Below are positions 28,350 through 35,234 of a stretch of DNA of 64,000 nt, in pieces. How positions within the stretch are numbered: position 1 is the first letter of the stretch; every line of letters starts with the position of its first letter. The position numbers and the translations under genes were made by a program. Source of the DNA: JANTGF01 sp963750735 (GTDB lineage Bacteria > Bacteroidota > Bacteroidia > Bacteroidales > VadinHA17); NCBI GenBank assembly GCA_963750735.1, contig CAVVRY010000008.1:186001-250000 (forward strand). The letters are read 5' to 3'. The notes under the pieces were generated by a model. The model searched no databases and had not been told where the DNA came from. It was given only the letters and a program-made list of their open reading frames with translations.

Positions 28350-31300
28350 TTATCTTATAACTATATTAACAATTTTACCAGGAACAACGATAACCTTCAC
28401 AATGGTTTTATCCTCCAACCATTTTTGGGCTTTTTCATTGCTCAAAACACTGTCCTCTATTGACTTTGCATCAAGTCCTGCAGGCAATTCCAGCTTAAAC
28501 CTCATCTTACCATTAAATGATACTGGATATTCAACGCTATCCACTTCAAGATATTGCTCATCAACATCAGGGAAGCTTGCATTGTTAATACTATCCTGAT
28601 GTCCCATTTTTTCCCATAACTCCTCTGTAATATGCGGGGCAAAGGGTGCCATGGCAATAAGAATCTTTTCCAGGACCTCCTTATTGCTCGATTTTAGATC
28701 GGAAAGTTCATTTACACATATCATAAAATTACTCACACCTGTATTGAAAGAGAACCTTTCAATGTCGTTTTTAATTTTGTGTATTGTCCTATGCAGTACT
28801 TTTAACTCAGCCTCCGTAGGTGTGTCATCCGAAAGAGAAAAACTTCCATCCTCAGTATAAAACAAGCGCCAGAATTTTCTCAGGAATCTTGAAACACCCT
28901 CTATTCCATTGGTATCCCAGGGTTTGGATTGCTCAATAGGACCAAGAAACATTTCATACATTCTCAACGTATCGGCTCCATACTTCTCAATAAGGTCATC
29001 GGGGTTTTGAACATTGTGTTTCGATTTCGACATTTTTTCTATTTCCCACCCACAAACATATTTGCCATCTTCAAGCAAGAAATCTGCATTCTCAAATTCT
29101 GGTCTCCACTTTTTAAATTCCTCAATATCCAATATGTCGTTATGAACCATATCAATATCCACATGAAGAGGTGTTGAATACAATTTCCGGTCTTTTACAT
29201 TCTTTGATACGAATAAGGGTATCAACTCCCTTATTTTATGCCTGTTAAAAATCACCCCTGTCCTGCTATCTTCAATGGCCTTCCTGGTTTCTTCAATAAT
29301 CTTTTCATCCACTTCAATTATATCTGCAATAGGCAATAAAAGCAGCTTCTTGTTGGTATTTTTGATGTATTCTTCATAGTAAGATTCCAGCTTTTCAAGC
29401 TTATCTGCACTCTTAATTTCAACAAATAGATTTGCCTCCTTATTGAAAAAATCAAACCGCCTGTGGCCATCTCGATAATTCCTGATAAACTTATCAGCCT
29501 GGCCCATTTCTTTAATGTACTCCCAGAGTTTGTATTCAGCATATTTCTCAAGATTTACTCTGTATACAAAATTTGAGCGGCCCTGAATTTTACCCTGGTT
29601 AATGAGTTTTTTAAATGGTTCATCTTCGCAGGATAGTTCAAGATCGTATAAAAACTTATTCCAGAACCTTGAATACAGCAAATGACCGGTTGCGTGCTCA
29701 TCTCCACCAATATATAGGTCAACACTTCTCCAATACTGATTATCATCCTTCGAAAAGTATTCATCCTCATTGTTAGGATCCATATAGCGAAGATAATATG
29801 CACTTGAGCCAGCGAATCCGGGCATGGTATTCGTTTCAATAGGATGACCTTCTTTGGTTTTCCAATTTTGAGCCCTGGCAAGAGGTGGATCACCAGATTC
29901 GGTAGGCAAGTATTTATCTACATCAGGTAGTTCAAGGGGCAAATCTTTTTCATCAAAGGTATAGGGCATTCCTTCTTTATAATACACCGGAAATGGTTCT
30001 CCCCAGTATCTTTGTCTGCTGAAAATCGCATCCCTCAGGCGAAAGTTTATTTTGCCTTTCCCAATTTTCTTCTCTTCAAGCCAGCTGATCATATTTGAGA
30101 TTGCCTTATTCACATCAAGGTCATTAATAAAACCAGAATTGATCATGATCCCTTCTTTAGAATCGTATGAACTCTCCCATCCTTTTGGATCGGATTGAGT
30201 ATCACCCTTTCTAACTACTACCTGAATAATGGGTAAATCAAAATGCATGGCAAAGGCAAAATCCCTGCTATCGTGCCCGGGAACCGCCATAATTGCACCG
30301 GTACCATATCCTGCCAATACGTAGTCCGCAACCCATATGGGTATTTCCTGATTGTTTACAGGATTAATGGCAAATGCTCCGGTAAATTCTCCCGTAATTT
30401 TCTTTACATCAGCAATTCTGTCTCTCTCCGATCTATTTTTTGATCGGGTAACATATTTTTCGACCACATCAGAAAAATCCTGCGTGGTAATCTTCTTTAC
30501 CAGTTCATGTTCTGGAGCCAAAACCATATATGTTGCCCCAAACAATGTATCAGGCCTTGTTGTGAAGACCTCAATTTTCTCCTCGTGGTCTTTAATTGAA
30601 AAATGCACGCTGCTGCCTTCAGAACGACCAATCCAGTTTTTTTGAATTTCTTTTAATGAAACACTCCAATCAATGGTATCCAGACCATCCAGAAGTCTCT
30701 GGGCATAGGCTGTAATTCTAAGCGACCATTGTTTCATTAGTTTTCTCTCAACCGGGTGACCACCTCTTTCTGAATATCCATCTTTTACCTCATCGTTGGC
30801 AAGAACAGTTCCCAGGTAAGGACACCAGTTCACCCATGTATCAGACAAATATGCCAGGCGATAGTTCATTAAAATGTTCTGTTTCTCAATTTCTGACATT
30901 TTAAGCCATTGGCCAGCAGTGAATTCAATCTCTTCGGTGCAGGCAGCATCAATATTCATATTGCCAGAAAGTCCAAATTCTTTGATTAAAGAATCAATCG
31001 ATTTGGCTTTGTTAATTTTGTTGTTATACCAGGAGTTGAATAGCTTAATAAAGGTCCATTGAGTCCATTTATAGTATTTCGGATCGCAGGTAACCACTTC
31101 ACGGTCCCAGTCAAATGAAAAACCTATTTTATCCATTTGCTCTTTATACCTGTCGATATTTTTGTAGGTAGTAACAGCAGGATGTGTCCCTGTTTGAATG
31201 GCGTATTGCTCTGCAGGCAATCCATAGGCATCAAATCCCATGGGATGTAATACATTAAATCCTTTTAATCTTTTGTAACGAGAATAGATATCAGAGGCAA

Positions 31301-31466
31301 TATATCCTAATGGATGGCCAACATGCAGACCTGCGCCTGATGGATAAGGAAACATATCAAGCACATAATACTTTGGTTTAGAGGGATCTGTTAAAGCCTG
31401 ATAGGTTTTATTCTTCTCCCAGTATTCCTGCCATTTTTTTTCAATTTCAGTAAATCTATACTCCAT
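28350..31466 (-). CDS. leuS: Leucyl-tRNA synthetase with an inserted nuclease-like domain
   Basis: LeuRS charges tRNA-Leu. The class I motifs are present: HVGH (HIGH) at 48-51 and KMSKS at 811-815. The editing domain contains the TTRPDTLFGATYMVLAPEH segment near 302-320. Its length of 1038 residues exceeds the usual 920-950 of the phylum. The excess lies between FVYRV (about 632-636) and LYSTPLHVDIDMV (from 762), encoded at about 29187-29558. The extra part reads AEYKLWEYIKE, then RRFDFFNKEANLFVEIKSADK with Asp672, Glu683 and Lys685. It resembles the DUF559/PD-(D/E)XK fold. Flanking synthetase sequence is intact, so the enzyme is probably active. The M23 gene follows after 2 bases. Confidence 0.95.
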   Translation of the reverse strand: MEYRFTEIEKKWQEYWEKNKTYQALTDPSKPKYYVLDMFPYPSGAGLHVGHPLGYIASDIYSRYKRLKGFNVLHPMGFDAYGLPAEQYAIQTGTHPAVTTYKNIDRYKEQMDKIGFSFDWDREVVTCDPKYYKWTQWTFIKLFNSWYNNKINKAKSIDSLIKEFGLSGNMNIDAACTEEIEFTAGQWLKMSEIEKQNILMNYRLAYLSDTWVNWCPYLGTVLANDEVKDGYSERGGHPVERKLMKQWSLRITAYAQRLLDGLDTIDWSVSLKEIQKNWIGRSEGSSVHFSIKDHEEKIEVFTTRPDTLFGATYMVLAPEHELVKKITTQDFSDVVEKYVTRSKNRSERDRIADVKKITGEFTGAFAINPVNNQEIPIWVADYVLAGYGTGAIMAVPGHDSRDFAFAMHFDLPIIQVVVRKGDTQSDPKGWESSYDSKEGIMINSGFINDLDVNKAISNMISWLEEKKIGKGKINFRLRDAIFSRQRYWGEPFPVYYKEGMPYTFDEKDLPLELPDVDKYLPTESGDPPLARAQNWKTKEGHPIETNTMPGFAGSSAYYLRYMDPNNEDEYFSKDDNQYWRSVDLYIGGDEHATGHLLYSRFWNKFLYDLELSCEDEPFKKLINQGKIQGRSNFVYRVNLEKYAEYKLWEYIKEMGQADKFIRNYRDGHRRFDFFNKEANLFVEIKSADKLEKLESYYEEYIKNTNKKLLLLPIADIIEVDEKIIEETRKAIEDSRTGVIFNRHKIRELIPLFVSKNVKDRKLYSTPLHVDIDMVHNDILDIEEFKKWRPEFENADFLLEDGKYVCGWEIEKMSKSKHNVQNPDDLIEKYGADTLRMYEMFLGPIEQSKPWDTNGIEGVSRFLRKFWRLFYTEDGSFSLSDDTPTEAELKVLHRTIHKIKNDIERFSFNTGVSNFMICVNELSDLKSSNKEVLEKILIAMAPFAPHITEELWEKMGHQDSINNASFPDVDEQYLEVDSVEYPVSFNGKMRFKLELPAGLDAKSIEDSVLSNEKAQKWLEDKTIVKVIVVPGKIVNIVIR
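29187..29558 (-). other. In-frame DUF559-like insertion within leuS
   Basis: About 124 codons (residues 637-760) interrupt the catalytic/leucine-specific region of LeuRS without breaking the frame. The order helix, KFIRNYRDGHRRFDFF strand pair, then FVEIK, fits the D-x10-ExK core of DUF559 and very-short-patch-repair-like nucleases. A Lys-Glu-rich helical part follows. No intein splice junction residues are evident. Boundaries are estimated from where the conserved synthetase text stops and resumes. Confidence 0.6.
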
Positions 31467-31501
31467 TTTTCATCAAATATCTCGTTTTAAACTTAAAGCT
31501 G

Positions 31502-31509
31502 CGAAATTA
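31502..31509 (-). promoter_or_regulatory. Possible -7 element upstream of leuS
   Basis: On the minus strand TAATTTCG lies 36 bases before leuS. It differs from TAnnTTTG at one base and is identical to the element before the sigma-54 activator gene. No TTG is seen at the standard distance. Confidence 0.3.
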
Positions 31510-31662
31510 GAAAAACTTTAGGAAATATAAAGCTTTCAAGAGATTAGAATAAGTTAGAATGTGTTTCTTCAGGCAAATCAGGATTCTTTGAACCCCAGAT
31601 TCCCTCCTTGGCGGGAAGATGACAATAATTTTTTGTAATTTTGTCGGCCTATTGGTCCCGTA

Positions 31663-31682
31663 CCTGCCTGCAGGCAGGCAGG
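31663..31682. repeat. 20-base GC-rich palindromic repeat
   Basis: CCTGCCTGCAGGCAGGCAGG contains the perfect 16-base palindrome CCTGCCTGCAGGCAGG plus one further AGG-type unit. It is GC-rich against an AT-rich background and separates nucleotides 9 and 10 of the tRNA-like copy, which suggests a dispersed short repeat. Confidence 0.6.
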
Positions 31683-31683
31683 G

Positions 31684-31754
31684 TTCAGTCCCGAAAGGAC
31701 GAGGATCCGCGGAAAATTATGAAAATCAGAGATTTTCGATTTTCCGGGACTGAA
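31684..31754. repeat. Nested inverted-repeat (REP-like) element in the tRNA D arm copy
   Basis: TTCAGTCCCG (31684-31693) is repeated inverted as CGGGACTGAA (31745-31754). In the intact tRNA the corresponding sequence TTCAGCTGAA is itself a 10-base palindrome. The element with TCCCG/CGGGA ends therefore sits exactly at its centre. Inner hairpins make the whole able to fold into a long multi-step stem. Confidence 0.65.
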
Positions 31755-31803
31755 TAGAACGTCATAGTGAGTATTTTTAAGAAATAGAGATAAAATAGTT
31801 TTT

Positions 31804-31877
31804 GGTCCCGTAGTTCAGCTGAATAGAACGTCAGATTCCGGTTCTGAAGGTCGTGGGTTTGAATCCCGCCGGGATCA
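31804..31877 (+). tRNA. tRNA-Arg (anticodon CCG)
   Basis: All 74 bases fold as a cloverleaf. The acceptor GGTCCCG pairs with CGGGATC, the D stem is GTTC/GAAC, the anticodon stem TCAGA/TCTGA has loop TTCCGGT with CCG as anticodon, and the T stem GTGGG/CCCGC has loop TTTGAAT. The discriminator base is A, and CCA is not encoded. It reads CGG codons. A Rho-independent terminator follows after 8-12 bases. Confidence 0.95.
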
Positions 31878-32227
31878 CAAAGCAAAAAGCCTCCCATTGG
31901 GAGGTTTTTTTTATTGATATGAACCAAAATGAATGCTTTCATTGAAGGTTTGAAGCAATAAAAAAGTTGACGCAAGTCAAGGTTTTTGCTTTGTTTAACC
32001 CCCATCCGTGGATCATAGGATCTGACAAGGGAAGATCCTGTAACTTTAATTCCTAAAATACCACAGCTAAATTGGAAAAGCATATTGGGGGGCAATATAT
32101 TTTCAAAAATCTAATAAATACTTAACTTAGGACATAATGCTCAGGCAGTCTATTTATGGTTTTGTTAATTTAATAGACATATTATTATAAATATGGTGTA
32201 ATCGAAGCTCAGAAGAATAAATAAATT
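31878..32227. other. Intergenic region downstream of tRNA-Arg
   Basis: Beyond the terminator I see no gene. A small inverted GGATC/GATCC pair occurs around 32010-32040, with no further support for function. The 120 bases before the next gene are AT-rich and should contain its promoter. Confidence 0.5.
31885..31912 (+). terminator. Terminator after tRNA-Arg
   Basis: The stem CCTCCC/GGGAGG with an ATT loop is followed by eight T residues (31905-31912) and preceded by A residues. Confidence 0.9.
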
Positions 32228-32968
32228 ATGACAAGATATGACCAGAAACAGAAAGAAAGAATTTATTTAGAAAACTTTTTAAAGGATACTTTACATAAAG
32301 GACAAATGGAAAATGACGAATCTCCTGATTTTAACTTCATCACTGACAATGGAACTAAAATAGGTATTGAAATACGAGAGGTTTTTCATCCAAACATAAC
32401 CACATATAAGTATTCCCCTCAACAAAATGCAAGTCAGTTTGATTTAATTATTAAGATGACCAGGAAACAATATGAAAAAAACAGTAAAACACCTTTACAT
32501 GTAATTTTTACTTTCAATGATCAAATAAATGGAAATAGAAAAGTTATTAAAAACCTTGCTAATACTTTAGCAGATTTAATTCACAAAAATGTTAATATTC
32601 AAGATTATTCAACTCATTATACAAGCATTATAAAAAGGGACTCTCTGCCTAATGAAATAAGCTCTATTAGCATTCTTTATTATCCTTATATTTTCAGTTC
32701 TGCGTGGTCTGGAGGGCTGCCTCAATTTTTACCTGAACTTAGTATTGCGCATCTTCAAAATATAATTGATGAAAAGGAGAAAAAAATCCCCTGCTATAAG
32801 CAGAATTATAAAATATTGTGGTTAGTTCTTGTAATAGATAATGGTTTACGAACAACTTCTTTCACATACAATTCTGATATTAATAATCATCAGTTCAAAT
32901 CGACATTCGAAAATATATACTTATATAAGTATACTGAAAGGAAAGTGATAAAATTAGCAATATTCTAA
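32228..32968 (+). CDS. Hypothetical protein with PD-(D/E)XK-like core
   Basis: The 246-residue product is not one I recognise by name. Near the N-terminus ESPDFNF (residues 31-37) followed by KIGIEIREVF (44-53) resembles the first strands of a PD-(D/E)XK nuclease core, with Asp34, Glu48 and Arg50 in place of the usual Lys. The rest is a mixed alpha/beta protein with many aromatic and Asn residues and no membrane segment. It stands alone between tRNA-Arg and short repeats, on AT-rich DNA, as expected for an acquired gene. A defence or restriction-like role is possible but unproven. Confidence 0.6.
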   Translation: MTRYDQKQKERIYLENFLKDTLHKGQMENDESPDFNFITDNGTKIGIEIREVFHPNITTYKYSPQQNASQFDLIIKMTRKQYEKNSKTPLHVIFTFNDQINGNRKVIKNLANTLADLIHKNVNIQDYSTHYTSIIKRDSLPNEISSISILYYPYIFSSAWSGGLPQFLPELSIAHLQNIIDEKEKKIPCYKQNYKILWLVLVIDNGLRTTSFTYNSDINNHQFKSTFENIYLYKYTERKVIKLAIF

Positions 32969-33078
32969 TCAATCAGATTAATTTATTATCCCTGATTAAA
33001 ATCATATCTCCCACCTTTCGTTAATTTCAGTTAAGGTTTATACTTCTACATAATGCAACACAGTACAAGTAGCCTCAC

Positions 33079-33178
33079 GGTGTAACACTAAAATACCCAA
33101 TTTCGTGGACTTAATTTGAAAATTGTCATATTTTTCCTGGTGTTATGTTCCCCGATCACCTGTATGAAATTTTCGTGG
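33079..33178. repeat. Two imperfect copies of a GGTGTwA...TTTCGTGG unit
   Basis: GGTGTAACAC (33079-33088) with AATTTCGTGG (33099-33108) is followed by GGTGTTATG (33139-33147) with ATTTTCGTGG (33169-33178). The unit lengths differ (30 and 40 bases). They may be ends of a degraded mobile element or a dispersed repeat. This is low-confidence pattern recognition. Confidence 0.3.
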
Positions 33179-33199
33179 TATTTATTCTTTCCGTTTCCA

Positions 33200-33532
33200 C
33201 TATTTTTTATTTTTATTCTTTTTTGGTTTAGGTGCAGGAAGCTCTTTAACGGTGATTCTGGTCAATTCACTAATCCAATCACTATCGAGAAATTTATCCT
33301 CGATCAGGAAACTCGATTTTGCACCCGGATATGGTGGTGCTTCAACCACATCTTTTATAAAATTTCTTCCTGCTTCAGTAGGCTTAATAAACAACTTGTT
33401 GTCACATACCAGAGCAAATAATTTATCATTCGAATAAATACCATACTCACCAAACATCATTCTATATCTGATATGCCCTGCATTTTGAATTTTATTAACA
33501 ACTAAGTCTAAGAATTCCCGATCTGATGCCAT
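33200..33532 (-). CDS. TfoX N-terminal domain protein
   Basis: The product (110 residues) consists of a single TfoX_N domain. The region RYRMMFGEYGIYSNDKLFALVCDNKLFIKPTE is diagnostic. In Proteobacteria TfoX/Sxy controls competence, but isolated TfoX_N proteins in Bacteroidota have no known role. A Lys-Pro-rich tail closes the protein. A second TfoX_N protein is encoded at 39562. The gene stands alone and is transcribed like its VOC neighbour, from which it is separated by 35 bases. Confidence 0.85.
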   Translation of the reverse strand: MASDREFLDLVVNKIQNAGHIRYRMMFGEYGIYSNDKLFALVCDNKLFIKPTEAGRNFIKDVVEAPPYPGAKSSFLIEDKFLDSDWISELTRITVKELPAPKPKKNKNKK

Positions 33533-33567
33533 ATCTTTTATTTTTTAATTATTACAGATTAACCCAG

Positions 33568-34122
33568 CTATTTGGTTGTTTCTCCTCCCATTTGGGTCAG
33601 AACACTGTCTACAGGTTCCCATAATTCAATTTTGTTACCCTCGGGATCCATGATATGAACAAATTTTCCATAATCATATTCCACGATCTCATCCACTATG
33701 GTCACCCCATTTGCGCTCAGTTTTTTTACCAATCCTTCTATATTTTGTACCCTATAATTAATCATAAAGTCTTTTTCTGAAGGTTTGAAATAATCTGTTC
33801 CCTCTTCAAATGGACTCCATCGGAGATAATTTAATTCATCAGGGTTGTTTGAATTTCTAAACTCAAAAGGAGAACCATAATCATCGATTGCAAGTCCCAG
33901 GTTTTTTCCATACCATCTCCTTGTTTCTTCAGGATTTTTCGAACCAAAGAAAATTCCACCTATACCTGTCACTTTTGGTGTTGTATCGTTAATAACAGTT
34001 TCTATTTGGACAGGTTTTTCTATTTCAATACTAGTGTTTTCATTTGATTTGTCTCCAGTATTGCATCCTGCTATCGCAAACAAGGATAAGAATAAAATAC
34101 AATTCAGTTTTTTCATTTTCAA
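33568..34122 (-). CDS. VOC/glyoxalase-fold lipoprotein
   Basis: The product is a vicinal oxygen chelate family protein with a lipoprotein signal (AIAGC). The VOC core starts at about residue 50 with GIGGIFFGSKNPEETRRWY and continues through FEFRNSN to HIMDPEGNKIELWEPV, which has the usual C-terminal Glu metal ligand. Surface anchoring is unusual for this fold. Substrate unknown. It lies 35 bases upstream of the TfoX_N gene and may share its transcript. Confidence 0.82.
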   Translation of the reverse strand: MKMKKLNCILFLSLFAIAGCNTGDKSNENTSIEIEKPVQIETVINDTTPKVTGIGGIFFGSKNPEETRRWYGKNLGLAIDDYGSPFEFRNSNNPDELNYLRWSPFEEGTDYFKPSEKDFMINYRVQNIEGLVKKLSANGVTIVDEIVEYDYGKFVHIMDPEGNKIELWEPVDSVLTQMGGETTK

Positions 34123-34208
34123 TCACTTTATTTTTACACTCAAATGAGATCCAGTTCAACTGGTTCGTGCTGAATACGAAGATATTAAAAAAGGAAAGCT
34201 AGAGATAT

Positions 34209-34251
34209 ATTAATGCCAATAATTGCTCAAATTATCAATATTGGCATTAAT
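34209..34251. repeat. 13-base perfect inverted repeat
   Basis: ATTAATGCCAATA (34209-34221) is repeated inverted at 34239-34251 with a 17-base loop. It lies between the glycosyltransferase stop and the VOC start, both on the minus strand. It lacks a following T run on that strand. It could be a weak terminator for the upstream gene or an operator for the VOC gene. Confidence 0.5.
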
Positions 34252-34285
34252 TTATTCAGCACACACATTTATTGAGAACCACATC

Positions 34286-35158
34286 TTAAATTATTTTATA
34301 GTTCGAATAAAATGGATTAATAGGAGTGTACTTTTCAATTAATATTTTAAGTTGGTTTTTTAAAGAATGATTTTTTCTGTATCTGTTTAAATCAACCTCC
34401 CAATCCATTTCATCAACATATGGCTGCATAAGCTCGGGATGTGTTTCTTTGAAAGGAATTAAATAAGCATCTTTTTTATAGTAGTCGTAATCATCAGGTT
34501 GATCCAATTTGTTTTTTATGTATTCATCATCGTAATAGTATTTTAACATACTTTCCTGTTTCTTATACATTTTCTCCGGTGGCCTAACCATTCCATAGTG
34601 ATACATGTATGCATCTATTAATTTTACATTTAGTTTTCGATTGTCATCAATTCTGAAACCCTGAGCGTCTCTATAAGAGTATATTGATTTATTGTTTCGG
34701 ATAACTCTAATTTCTCTTTGATAATAATCGGAGGGAGCTAACATTAAATTATAGGAATGATAAAAGTGATGGTATTTGAATAGCAATCCTTCAACCTGCT
34801 TATCGTCCAGGTATCTGAGCATTGCATTTTTTATATTGGGAAGATATTTTTCATGAACTACTTCATCTGCCTGGATATAAAAACACCAATCTGACTTGTT
34901 ATCAATATTTTGAAAAGCAATGTTCGTTTCAACTGCTAAAACTTTCCCGCCATCCATAAGGGTTTCATTCCATGTTGTCTCAATAAATTTAATTTTTGGA
35001 TTGTCAATTTCTTTTAAGTATTCCAGGGTATTATCCTCCGAATCGCCAACAGAAATTAGAAATTCATCACAAATAGGTAAAATCGATTGTATTGATTCTT
35101 TAATTGGATATCCGAATTTAACAACATTTCGGGCAATGGTAAAACCAGTAATCTTCAT
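34286..35158 (-). CDS. Family 2-like glycosyltransferase
   Basis: The product (290 residues from the chosen start) resembles GT-A fold family 2 transferases. It starts MKITGFTIARNVVKFGYPI and has an ISVGDSEDNTLEYL nucleotide-binding loop. The CFYIQADEVVHEK segment has the position of the metal-binding DxD motif and reads Q-A-D-E. An upstream ATG at 35194 would add 12 polar residues; the internal start fits the family better. No membrane segment is present. The gene stands alone 76 bases downstream of the tricorn gene. Acceptor unknown; a role in surface polysaccharide is inference. Confidence 0.8.
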   Translation of the reverse strand: MKITGFTIARNVVKFGYPIKESIQSILPICDEFLISVGDSEDNTLEYLKEIDNPKIKFIETTWNETLMDGGKVLAVETNIAFQNIDNKSDWCFYIQADEVVHEKYLPNIKNAMLRYLDDKQVEGLLFKYHHFYHSYNLMLAPSDYYQREIRVIRNNKSIYSYRDAQGFRIDDNRKLNVKLIDAYMYHYGMVRPPEKMYKKQESMLKYYYDDEYIKNKLDQPDDYDYYKKDAYLIPFKETHPELMQPYVDEMDWEVDLNRYRKNHSLKNQLKILIEKYTPINPFYSNYKII

Positions 35159-35234
35159 TTTATGTTTATTTTTTAGTTTTCCATTACAATACAAATTGCA
35201 ATTATAAAAATCAGTTATTTTTCATTCTGACTAT

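Larger units (their letters stand above)
31652..31764 (+). pseudogene. Partial tRNA-Arg copy split by palindromic insertions
   Basis: TTGGTCCCGTA (31652-31662), GTTCAG (31683-31688) and CTGAATAGAACGTCA (31750-31764) are collinear with the 5' 30 bases of the intact tRNA-Arg at 31804. Between the first two pieces lies a 20-base palindromic word CCTGCCTGCAGGCAGGCAGG. Between the second and third lie 61 bases that begin TCCCG and end CGGGA. The 61-base piece contains nested inverted repeats: GGAAAAT/ATTTTCC (31711-31717 with 31739-31745) and GAAAATC/GATTTTC with an AGA loop (31721-31737). Homology ends before the anticodon, so no functional tRNA can form. Confidence 0.75.
31467..31803. other. Non-coding region between leuS and tRNA-Arg
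   Basis: This stretch contains the leuS promoter region and, from 31652, a broken tRNA-Arg copy with palindromic insertions (separate entry). A reading frame on the minus strand across this area and the intact tRNA is an artefact. I see no real protein gene. Confidence 0.6.

Noticed and set aside
28350..31466. Intein in LeuRS as an explanation for the extra length
   Set aside because: No Cys/Ser at the left junction with a C-terminal HN-Cys/Ser/Thr at the right, and the insert is too short for an intein with an endonuclease.
31685..32095. 136-codon open frame on the minus strand across tRNA-Arg, with text like PGGIQTHDLQNRNLTFYSAELRD
   Set aside because: This is the well-known artefact produced by the antisense of a tRNA gene and its terminator. 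The tRNA folds perfectly on the plus strand.
33116..33421. 101-codon plus-strand frame opposite the TfoX_N gene
   Set aside because: It is a shadow of the conserved TfoX_N frame and its hydrophobic text arises from the lysine-rich complement.
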